Shown: positions 12,101-24,100 of the stretch, piece after piece | How the letters are laid out: the number at the start of each line of letters is the position of its first letter | How positions within the stretch are numbered: the stretch's first letter is position 1 | Assembly (NCBI RefSeq): GCF_048771995.1 | Contig: NC_133043.1 | Coordinates: forward strand, 6,193,001 to 6,257,000 | Direction of reading: 5' to 3' | Source of the DNA: Taeniopygia guttata | Taxonomy: Eukaryota; Chordata; Aves; Passeriformes; Estrildidae | DNA: 64,000 nt | Notes under the pieces: generated by a model | Databases searched by the model: none | The model's input: only the letters and a program-made list of their open reading frames with translations | Told to the model about the DNA's origin: nothing | Program-made: the position numbers and the translations under genes

Positions 12101-15100
12101 AGAGCCACCAGCTGCTCTCAGGGGAGGGTTCCTCAGGCACCACATCTCTGTGGGTTTGGCCTCCAAAATGTGTTGTTGAACTTCCTTTTATTTCTTTCAG
12201 GCAGATAAGAAGGACTCACAAGGGAACAACACAGTGTCGGGATTTGAAATTCTTCTTCAAAAGCAGCTTAAAGGGAAACAAATGCAGAAAGAAATGGCAG
12301 AGTTTGTTCGAGAAAGGTAACTAGCACTTGGTTATCAAATTCAATATTTATTGCAATTGTTCATTCCCAGTTTAGGTATTCCTTAAATGTATTAAAGCTT
12401 GAACTGCATAAAAGATATGTTACAAGTTCTTAATGAACATTTCATATTTCTTTAGTGTTCATCTACACTTTCCAGGCTTCTCCAGCTCTCACTTGTCTCT
12501 CGTGCTCTGAGTTGGATTGCACAAAGGCTGTTTAGAGGGAACCAAGAAGGTTTTAAGCTGCAGATTCAAGAAAAAAGCATAAACAGGAGAGAAGCAGAGT
12601 GGAGGTGATACTTAGAAGGGAAATATTTTGTCTGAAAAGTACAGAAGCAATTTGTCCACATGGAACATAGGCACAGTCTCCTAGAGGAAGATTTAAAAAG
12701 ACATCGCTTTGGGCTTGAGCTTGAACCACAGGATGGTTTGGGATGGCAGGGACATAAAAGATCATCTCATTCCAGCCCCTTGCCATCTTTATGTCTAGGG
12801 ACACCTCCCACTGTCCCAGGGTGTTCCCAGCCTCAATGTCCAACCTGACCTTGGGCACTGCCAGGGATCCAGGGGCACCACAGCTGCTCTGGGCACCTGT
12901 GCCAGGGCCTGCCCACCCTCACAGGGACAATTCCTAATTCCAATATCCCATCTAACCCTGCCCTCTGTCAGTGGGAGCCATTCCCTGGGTCCTGTCCCTC
13001 CATCCCTTGTCCCCAGTCCCTCTCCAGCTCTCCTGGAGCCCCTTCAGGCCCTGGCAGGAGCTCTGAGCTCTCCCCAGAGCCTTTTCTTCTCAGGGTGCAG
13101 TTCACCTGAACTTGCAGATAATTGCTTTATTTATAGTTTGTTTTGTTTATCCCTCTTGCCTTTTTTTCATGCTGGGGATGTGGCAGCAGTGGGAAAATGC
13201 AAAGTGTCACAGGCAATAATGGTGAGCAGAGGTTTCTGTAGCCTTTGAGATCAGATAGTCCAAGAGGCAGTTACAGTGTGACCAGAGGTAGAAGAAAGAA
13301 CCACCTGCAACATGAAAAATACAATTGAGAAATAGGAATGCTAAGGGAGAGGATGGGAAGGCAAACTGAATTATGATAGCAAGGGAAAAGAGGGGGAAGC
13401 TGCCTCAAAGGAAGTAATATATAATGAAATTTGACAGAAATAAAAGCAGGATGCATTCAAGAGGAAAGGAAAGTTGGTGTGAAATTAGAGAGAGCAAGGA
13501 GAGCAGCTCTGACACTGTGGGGAGGCGTGCCTGTCCTCAGCAGAGGAAGAAGAAGGCATGCTGGAGAGGAAAGAAAAGATCCACTGTGTGCTGGAAACAA
13601 AAAAAGATTAGGAATTGAGTGTGAAGAGGGTCTGGATGAGAGTTACAGACAGATTATTACATTTTTCATCTGTTTGTAACAAAGGATCAGGATTGTTCTG
13701 TGTGGAAAAGGAGGAGGGTGGTGTTGAACATTAGAGAGATTGCTCATGGAAACAGAGCTCAGGCCATCAGGGGAACCTCTGTTCCCACTAAGAGGGCTGA
13801 AATACTGATAAGGTTTTCATTATGACCATCAGGTGCCTTGGGGAACACAAGACCACATTTAACTGGGAATTTTCATGTCCAGAAAATTCTCTGTGTAAGA
13901 TCAGCCTGCTGAAGGTGAGACTCAGGCAGCTATTAAAACCAGCCCTTCAATAGGAAGCTGGTATAAAACATGACAACCAGATTTCTTCATCAAATATCCA
14001 TCAAGAGGGAAGCTAACTGAAATTTGGTTTATCAAGTTGATGCTTTTCCAGGAGCTTCTTGTATATATGACCTCAGACTGAGCAAATACGTGTTCATTCA
14101 GTTCTTGTTGACAGAGGTGGGGTTATGAAAGTCAAATAGTCACAGACTTTGACTTTTAGGAAGACAGGCCTCAAGAAAGGGAGTAAAGTAATTAATCAAT
14201 ATACTGAGCTGAAAAATCCAGGGTGTCGGTGTGAAAGAAGGTATTACTTTAAATCAAAAGTGAAAATAAAGTCCAGAATTTGCATTCAGGAAAGCTCCAA
14301 AACAGCCAAAACCATCTGCACAGTGCCCTGAGAAGCACCAGGTATAAGAAGTAGTGTTTCCATTAGCAAAGTGTTTCCATTATTCACTTCTTAATTAAGC
14401 AGTGCTATGTTTAGAAAATGTAAGTTAAATAGCAGATTATTTAGCTTCTGCCATGTTCAGCAGATCCATACATGCACCTTTCACTGTTTGTCTGCAGCAA
14501 TTTGTGGAAGACTTCTGCAGTCTCTGCACTACAGGAGAAGTAATTATGTCTGATAATTTCATTGTTCCCTCCTCATCTGGAGGAGCAGTGTAAAAAGACT
14601 CAGAGTCTTCCCTCAGTGGCAGTTGTGGAGCTGTCTGTCAGATATCCTCTACCACCTTTTCTCCCTGTTCCCCCTGTTGTCTTCATCTATTTAGTTTCTT
14701 CTTGCATGGCAGTCACATCAGATCATCTTTGCCTCCCTTTGCAGCTCTCTAGTTTTTCTTCAACCACCATAATATGTCAGGACTGAAATTATTTCAGTGT
14801 GGGCACACAAAGTACTTAAAAAAAAAAAAAAGTGAAAGCTCTGGGTAAGGTCTGTAGGACTGTGTCACACCAAGCTGGCTATCACCTTGGACCTCAGGCA
14901 GCTGCATCCCAATCAGCTGGATGGAGCATCCCAGTCAATGGCTTGGCTGTGGAGCTGTCAGCTGTGGCACCTAGACCTGCTCCTCCCCTGAGCTCCTCTG
15001 AGCATAACAGCAGCGTGGCACTTCCCCTCCCACACCATCCACCAGGATATTTTCAGCAGCCCAGAGCATCAGATCCCTCTCAGCTATCTCAGGGGACCCC

Positions 15101-18100
15101 TTTCAGCTCAGATGTACCCCACAAAAGTGCATTTGCTAAACTATATCCTGCAAATGGGACTGCCAGGAATACGCCACCCGAGAAACACTTCAGAGCAGGT
15201 TTTGCCCCTGATCGTGCATAGTTGGCACAGAATCAGGAGTTTTTCTACCTGGGGGCTACACTGCAGTGTCACAGATGTTCTGTCAGGTGAGCTGGGTTGA
15301 AAACCAGTGAGCAGACAGCTGTTTGCTGTTCCTGGGAGCATGTGCACCTTGCAGTTGTTTTGCTGCTGGCAGAAGATGGTTTCAGGCAGGATGCCCATCA
15401 CCTCTGCACCAGCAGCTGCTCATTCCTCCCTGCTGGGCTGTCAGCACAGACCTTGTCCCTCACTCCACAGCTCCTCCTGCTCCCTGCAGTCATTCCCACA
15501 GCAGCTGTGTGCCAACACCTTTCCTCCTCTGCTCCCCTGCCCCTGGCAAGCTCAGCTCCTGTTCCTGGTGCCTCCAAGCGGGTGAAGAACAGGACAGTGA
15601 GAGGAAGGGGTTGCACCAGCTGTGTGCCATCTCTGCCATGCTTTGCCACCCATAACAGAGAGCAGAAAGCCTTTGGTGTCCCTGAGAAAGGGGCACTTCA
15701 GCCCCCCAGATCTCACTTGGGTTTTCCCTGGGTCGCTGCACTCCTTCGTTTTTGCCTCAAGGATGTGCAGCCTCGCATTTCACAGCAGACTGAGCCACCT
15801 GCTCCTGGTTTTGCAGACAGCCCGTGTTGCACAGCAGAAACACTCTGTCCTTGTTACTTGCTCTCCAGAACTGTAGCTTCTGCAGCTAATTTTGTCTCAC
15901 ATGCCGTCCTGCATATAGCCCTGCTCTTGCCTCTGCATTTTTAGCATATGGGGGGAGAAGACGGCTCATCAAACTGGTGCTGGAGCTGCCAAGCCCTGGA
16001 GACTGAAAGGAAAATTCCTGTGGCAAAATCTGTTAAAATGCAGAGAATTTCTTCAAATTATGTGTGTGGGTTTCTGCCTTAAAGCTTACTTACTGCTGTC
16101 TTTTTATTTTCTCTCTGTGTGTATGTGAGTGTAGGATAAAGATTGAGGAGGAATATGCTAAGAACCTGTCCAAACTGTCTCAGAATTCCTTGGCTGCTCA
16201 GGAAGAAGGGTAAGTGTGTCTCTGTGACTTCCACAGAAGATGAATTTTAATATAAAAGGCATTTCTCCCACGCAGGTACAAGTAATTTTCCCCAGCTCTC
16301 TCCCTCTGAGTAGAGGTTTATTTAGATTAGCACCCTGGGCATGTTGAGGAAGATGGAATTGCTTCGGAGTTGTTTGTTTGGGCTTTTTTTTTTTTAGATT
16401 GTTAGTGAGAAGCATTTTAGGAATATGTGTATAGAATGTTGCCTTTCCAGTCAGGTTTATATGCTGTCCTCCTTGTAGCCAGGACTAGTTTCTTCCAGGA
16501 TTAGCATGTATGTGTGCTAAAATACTTTGGAAATGGAAGAATATGTAATATATATATATATAAATATTTACACTAGTGAGACTAGATGTGTAAGGTCAAT
16601 GCTGGTACAATCAGAGCAGCACAGACAGGAGGGAGGATAAAGCAATCTCTTCTCATCAGGGTTCTGGCTCTTCAAGAAAAGCAGCAGACTGCTGCTTATT
16701 TCCAACATTTTCACACTTGGGAAGTTATAAAGAAGACACTAGGCAGTGCAGTTCTTCAGGAATAATGCAAAGGCACCACTCCTGAAGGATGAGAACTTGG
16801 TAACTCTGCCTGTTTCACCAGAAACCCTCTGAGCACTGAAGGCCAAAGCTGGAAATGAGTGTCCTCCCCTCTGACACAGTGTGTTTCTGCCAGCACTGAA
16901 GCTGCAGGAGGTGTTTTGCTCAGCTTCCAGGAGGCAAGGACAAAATTGCAAGAGGATAACTGGGCTGTTACTGCCCCGAGCACCTCCAGTGGCAGTGGCT
17001 TTTGCCCTCCTTTCTCCTTAGGGGATGCTCAGCTGATCCTAGCAAAGCCAAACCCACTTTCTTCCACACCTTCCTTCCTTCCACTTTCTCCTGCCCCCAA
17101 CGGGAAAAGGAGGGGATGACAAACAATGAAGGGGAAGGAAACTAGGGCAGAGTAGGTGAAAAGAGAGAAAGGGAAAGAGCGCTCAAGCCTAAGAAATGTT
17201 GAAGTAGGGAGCTGGAAAGGGCATAGTGCAGAGTGCAGGGAGCTGAAAGCACTGTCCAGTGGTGCTCTTCCTGGATCAGATAACAGGTGTTATCTGTAAT
17301 TAGTGTAATTAGTGTCAGTGGAACTGGGCAGTGGGAGAAGACCTCAGGGAAGGAGCAATATTCGGAGCACTTCTGTAGGTGTATCTAAGTTGTTTAGCTG
17401 ATGAACATCACATTCCATACTCAAGTCCTTGCAGCAGCATCAGAGGTGACGGATCATTAGTTTGAGATTGCAGGTGACAGGTGATTTTTCAGGCTATCAG
17501 AACAGTCAAATCTCATTATCCTTGAAAAGGGATAGGGAAGAGACAGAAAGAGCCAGGAACTGTATATCACTCAGCTTTATTTAACCTTTGCAGAGTGGTG
17601 GAATAAACCATCAAACTTTCAAAAAGAAGGAGATGAGCAGTTGTTTTATATGCATAGAGAACCATGCCAAGCCAACCTAAATTCCTTCAGTGATGGAGTA
17701 AGAGAGTAGGTCAAGCATCACAGCTCTTAATTTAGTATTGCTTTTTGTGATGGGAGATTCTCGTAGGCAGACAAGAGAAATGGTGGCCTAAATAAAACCT
17801 AATGTGCAAAAAACTAGGTAGGAAAAACCCACTGCTTACAGAAGCTAAACTGCAGAAAGTAACTGTGGAATGAGATCCCAAAGGGTTTGTCCTCAGTCCA
17901 GGGGGTTTTAAAATGTTTTTGTAATGAACAACCTATGATAGAAGAAATGATGGATTTACTGTATTCAGAAATGTGATAGAGATAGGAGGGTTGGAATGTG
18001 TAATTTGAAAAAAAAGGTTGCAATTCAGAATTCTCATGTTAAAATGGAGAAATTAACTGAAAAAAAATGCATTTTAATGAGGACAAAGCAGCGGGTTTTA

Positions 18101-21100
18101 TACTTTCACAGGATGTGAAAGATACAGTTACATAACAGTTTGTGGGAGAAGGATCTGGCTATAGTGAATCACAAGCTTATTCATCAACAACTTCATGCTG
18201 TTGTCTAAAAAGGCAATCACATTGAAATATGTAGAAGAAAGAGTGTCTGATACAAAAGGATCTGTTACCAGTTTAGCCCCTGGAGTTGTACTGTGCTGGG
18301 GACAGTGTAGTTTTGGTTATGATGCTTTAAGAGGAGTCTGGGCTGTCGTAGAGGATCTGGAGGAGTGTGCCTCAGCTGCCACTGTCCTGGAAATACTCTG
18401 AAAGAACAAGACAACAGAGAGATTTTCAAGTGCTGAAAAGCTTCTCCAAGACTTTTCAGCTGAAGTGAAAATTTGTTCTCCGAAGTAGGGTGTAAAGCAG
18501 AGGAGGCAAAAAAACTGCATTGCTGGAAACTTTGTTATGGTGAGGATAAGATACTGAAGGGTCTTGCTTAGGGAGGCTCTGGTGTCTCTGTAAGTGGAGA
18601 TTGTCATGAACTGGGTTTTCATTGATCTGCTGCAAACAATGCCAACATAATTCTGCCTTGGTCACAAAGGTTGGTTGCTTCCTCAGATTTCTGTTACCCT
18701 TTTCCATGATTTTGCTGATCAAGATATGGTACAAAGTGTTGTGCCAGATTTCTCTGACGGATCCCACGAGGAAGGATGGCAGAGGGACTGATCATTGTCC
18801 TTCTCTTCCTTCAGCACACTGGGAGAAGCTTGGGCTCAGCTCAAGAAGAGTTTAGCTGATGAAGCAGAGGTTCATCTCAAATTTTCTTCCAAGGTAAATG
18901 GTTCTTTCTTTTCCAAAGATTTTTGCCCTCAATTGGTGGGCCTCTCCCTTCAGTGCATGTTAGTGGGGGAAATACACATGCATGTGGTACAAATTTAGAA
19001 GAATTAATAAGTTGGTGAACAAACTTACTGAAACTCTGTCCAGTCTTCCTTCCAAAATCAGGTTATTTTGTCTACCTGATGAGTAAATTAAAACACATCT
19101 AGCTTTAATTTTTCATAAAAAAGAAATAAAACTGATTCTAGATGTTGTTCACCTGGGCTCTGTGTTCCAGCCAGTAAATTTAACTAGTGCTTGTACACTT
19201 CTGCAAAGGAAGAAATGAAAAGCAATATTTGGGTTCTCAACAGGAATCTACCTGTCTGGAAAAAAGAGAACCAGAATTCTGGCTTTTTTTGTATCATTAG
19301 CCTTTCTCAAAAGTCTGCCGGGAACATCATGTTATTTTGGGGTTTCATCTCAAGTGATGCCCAAGGAGATTTCTTTTACAAATTATGGTATTTATCTGGG
19401 TTTTTTCCACCACATGTGACATGCTCTTAAATCCTGTTACATTCTGGTAACCTCTGTAGGTGTTCAAGTTCAATATAGTGGCAGATATCTTAGCACAACA
19501 GCCATGTACTGGAGGAAAATTATAGCTCTGCACCATTTGTAAGCAATTCAGCAGAGGTTACTCAGGCAACCAGCTGCTGCCTTGGTAACCCACTGCTCTG
19601 CCTTAAACTTCGACATCAGGCCTGTAATTAGTGAAATACTTTTTGCTCCCCATTGTCCTCCTGTACTGTTTTCCAAAAGGAAAAATGCACCTTGGAGTGA
19701 TGTGTGTGTAGGCAGGCCAGGTCGAAAGGGGCTTTTCCATTATTTTACTTCTCCTTAAACTCTTCACAGAAACTCCTGTAGCATCCTCCAAATCCTTCCT
19801 ACTGTTTGTGTGCAAGAAACACGTGGATGTGGCACTTTAGGGGCAGGGTTTAGTGGTGGACCTGGCAGCCCTGGGTTGAAGATGGAACTCGATGATTTTG
19901 GAGGTTTTTTCCAGCTTAACGATTCTGTGGCTGTGTGAAGAGCCAGGAATTACTGCCTGCCTCCTCATTAGTGCCATTTCTTTGTTTTCATTGCCAGCTC
20001 CAGAGCGAGGTAGAGAAACCCCTGCTCAACTTCAGAGAGAACTTCAAGAAGGACATGAAGAAGTGTGACCACCACATCGCAGATTTGCGGAAGCACCTGG
20101 CCAGCCGCTACACGGCTGTGGAAAAGGTGGGAGCAGCCTGGGGGCTTTGAGACACTGCTGCTTTGAGAAGAGCAGCTGGCCCAGCAAGAGTTTCTGTTCT
20201 GTCACAAAGGACCACGGCTGTTCCTGCTGAGGGCTTTCACTGTTAGCTGTGCTTTGCCCAGCCCCAGAAATAGGTTTTTTTTGCTCAGAAATACTTTGGT
20301 GTTTTGTGGGAATCCAGGGCTTCCCTCTGGCTGCCCTGGCAGGGGTCAGGAACCCCCCTGGACAGAGCCCCCAGAGACACTGTCTGTGACCTCTGGCCAT
20401 GGAAAAGAGTTTTCAATCTTACAGGATGAATTACACGCTCTGAGTGTTTGATATGAGTAATAATTAAGTGTGGCACGGGTGCAAAAGTAAAATTTTAGGA
20501 TTATAGATTAGGGGTTCAAAGGGGACAAGATGGAGGAAATTGGGTGTGTCTTGTCCTTTTTCTCCTTCTTCATGCCCTCCATGTTTCACTGTGGTGTTGG
20601 CATTTTTCTGTTGGTTTAGGCTGGGGACACACTGTCCAACGTAGGTGACAGATATTGGCACGTTATTGTAAATCCAGCACAGGTAGTTTCTGGTATTTAA
20701 TGTTTGTACCATCCCACTGAGGGCAGAGCCCCACACGCTGCCCTGCAGGACAGAGCTGCGGCAGGGCAGCAGAACATGTTAGAGATAAACAGAATAAACA
20801 GCCTTGAAACCTGCACAGATGAATTCTGGCTTTCTACAATCTCGGAATCACCAATACCCACAAATTCTGACAGTGTTTAGCTGAGATCTGGCAAGTAAGG
20901 GGCAAACATCCTGCTGCTGAAGTGGCTTTTTGGTTCATCCTCTCCTTGCCAACTTGGGGCAATAAATTTGATGCAAATACTTCTTATTAGTGTGCATCTA
21001 TTGTCTTCAAAACTCAGGGCACCTTCCCTCAGAATGGCAGCAGGGTCAGGTCAGATGCTCACCTGGCTCCGTGGCCAAAAGCAGCTGGACCCTGGCCTGG

Positions 21101-24100
21101 CAAATCACAAACCATTCACAAGAAACATCCTCACTGAAAAAATCCAAACAGCAGGAGCACCCCGTAATGGGCTGATGTAACACCAAGCAGGAGGTGGCTG
21201 AGGTTGTGGTGCAAGGAGTTAGACCCACAAAATATGATCTCCCAGCAGCAGCTGGCAGAAATGGGGATGCTTGTGTCTCAGCTGCTAAATTGTATCCTCA
21301 TGAGTTTGCTTTTGGGTGTAAATTGGCAGGGAAAATACCATTCCCAGTCATCCCTGAAGCTGTTTGTGCTTTCATTAGAGCTCAGCAGGAGTTCCCCAGG
21401 GACAGAGCTATGGCAGGATACACAAGGTCGTTAGGCTGAGTGTCTGCAGGGGAGGCATTTTTCTGCAAAACACGAAGTTCTTCACACTCTTATCTGCAAA
21501 GCAACTCAGTAGCAATATTGGGAAGAGTGAATTCAGAATTACCTTGGGAAGAAGGGAAGAGCTGTGACTATGGAGCACTCCCTGCAGCTCTCCTGCAGCT
21601 CCTTCTCCAGATCTGCAGGACCCACCAGGGCCTTGGAACTGCACATGATAAAAATTCCAAGAATGCTTCAGCAGACCTGTAACATTTAGGCTGGTGTGAC
21701 TGTAAAAAACTGCAAAGTTCTAAGAAAATACAGTCATGCCAATTTAGTTTGAAACATTAGTACAGTATAAAGAACAAATGTGACATGTTTTATAACAAAT
21801 CCATGCAAAGCAAGTGATTTTTATGTGTTTATCAGCCTGCATGTAACAATGTTTATTTGTTAAGGTACTCTACAAATTTACCTATATAATATGTATTTGT
21901 ACTGATAAAACAGATTTTAACAGCTTGAAGAACTTCTAAGTAAAGTAGTTAAGTCATCAGTTGTAACCAGACTTCAGGTACTTGAATTTCTACTGTTGGC
22001 ATGAGCCTGAATAAGTTTTTCTGAATTAAGTTCCTATTGTTAGTTTGTGATAGGTGTACCTTGAGTCCAGAACTTACTTAAAAGACAAATTTTGTAAGAT
22101 ACTTGAAATTAGGTCAATGATTCAGATCCTAAGAAAAGTGAATGGAAGAGGTGTCTTGGTCATGATGCTGTTTAAGACATTTGAAAGAGGCTCCAGCTCT
22201 CTTTTCTTCCAAACAATGAGAAAACTGTTAAGAAACAGGAGAGCCTGATGATGCCGTTAGTCCTTGCCTTTCTAATACTCTATGAAGAGTTCAGATGAGT
22301 TTGTGATTTGTTGGTGGTGACTCCTTTGTGGCCACAGGACACCTGTGAGCTCCACGTGGTGTTGTAAGAACCTGAATCCCTGGTAGGACCCAGTTCCATG
22401 CAAAGTTACTGACTCCTTGCTGAGAACCACTTGTGTGAAGGAGTCCTAGGTGGATGAAAGCAGCTGCCAGATCCTTTTCTCTGTAACTTCTGACTCTCCT
22501 TCATTACTCCAAGGCCCGGAAAGCCTTGACAGAGAGGCAGAAGGATCTGGAAATGAAAACACAGCAGCTAGAGGTGAAACTCAGCAACAAGACAGAAGAG
22601 GAGATCAAGAAGGCCCGAAGGAAGTCCACCCAGGCAGGTGAGTACTTGTGCCCTTCAGCACACAGCAAGAGCCAGGTGGAATCCATCCACGTGGTGCTTG
22701 TTTTTAATATTGTAAAAACAAAGTCAAAATGAACCATTCTACAGATCTGTATGGTGTTAAATCGTCAAAAGAAACAAGCCTAGTTTTTCCATCTCAGTTG
22801 TCACAAATTATTGATAATTGAGGTGAGAATGGCAAAAGTAGGGTGAGTTATCTGTTTCATGAAAGTGTCCTTAGATTACTGAATGTTTGTGGAACTTCCA
22901 GAGTCAGATTCAGTGAAGCTTAGCTGAGGGTGTTTCTTCCATAAATCAGAGTTCCTTCCTTGGTTCTTTCCTAAATCACACTCACCCACAACTTTGTGGG
23001 TGCTATTACACTTACTATTACTGTCTTTTTCCTTGAAAGTGATTTTTTTTGGGGTTTTTTTTCCCACTGCTACTCAGTGACTAAAATAATTTCTCTTCTA
23101 GGGATGCTGAGGATATAGTAGTGTGTGCTGTCCTGTACTGAGGATACAGCCAGTTCCTCTGACCTGTGCATGTTTTACAGAGGCTCAAGCCACATCTGCA
23201 GGATCCATCAGGAACTTTTTTGAGATCTGCAAAGCTGATACATGCAGCTCAGTACCTTGTCTGAAAATAAGTTTTAGCTAAGCCTTCCATGTTTCATCCT
23301 TTCACCAAGGGCTGTTCCTTGGCAGAGTGGTCCTTCAGAGTTTTGAGGTTTTTTTAAAAGTTCAGGATATGTGTCTGGGCTTTAAGGAGTCTGGGAAGAG
23401 TCCCTGGCAGTGTGACCATGTGTACAGGCAATCATTTGAGGAGAAATCAAAGTTATGATTTAAGAACAGGAGGCTCTGTAAGAGATGGTCTTTATTCCCC
23501 TGAAAATTCAGTCTCTCTTTGTTCCTCAGGTCCTTAGAAATTGTTCATAATCGATTTTTGTTGAACAAGCAATGGAGAGCTGAAGATCAGAGAGGGAAAG
23601 AGAAATTGAGCCTCATTTAAAGAACAAAGAGAATTTCCTACCTGGAAAGCAGCAATCTCTGAGAATTATTTTCCAAGTTTGCCACCTGCCTTTCCTCCTC
23701 TGTCAGTGCAGAGTCCTGCAACAAAGAACAAAATGGGAAGGACTGCAGCTTCTTGTGCTACTGCCCTGGTCACAGAGGGAGCTGGAGTTTTAGCTAGGTC
23801 TTCCATGATTCATCCCTTCAGCAAAGGCTGTTCCTTGTCAGAGTGGTCCTTCAGAGTTCTGAGGTTTTTAAAACTTCAGGATAGGTGGAATTGGGCATCT
23901 ACAGAAGCTGGAGCATGCATGAGGCATCCCTTCATCCAACAGCTGGGGCCTGATGCATCCCTCCCCTTTGAGACAGAGACCCCTTAGACTGCAGTCGCAC
24001 CTACAGAGTGCTGCCCTGCAGTTCCATAACTCACCATTGCTGATTTTCCATTTTAACTACTTTATTTTTCAAAGACAACTTTCCATCTATGGCTTTTTTT

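Noticed and set aside
15297-15944. 215-codon open frame in GAS7 intron 3
   Set aside because: Other frames over the same stretch are also open, composition is Ala/Ser/Leu/Pro without domain or signal, and it has no known relative I can name.
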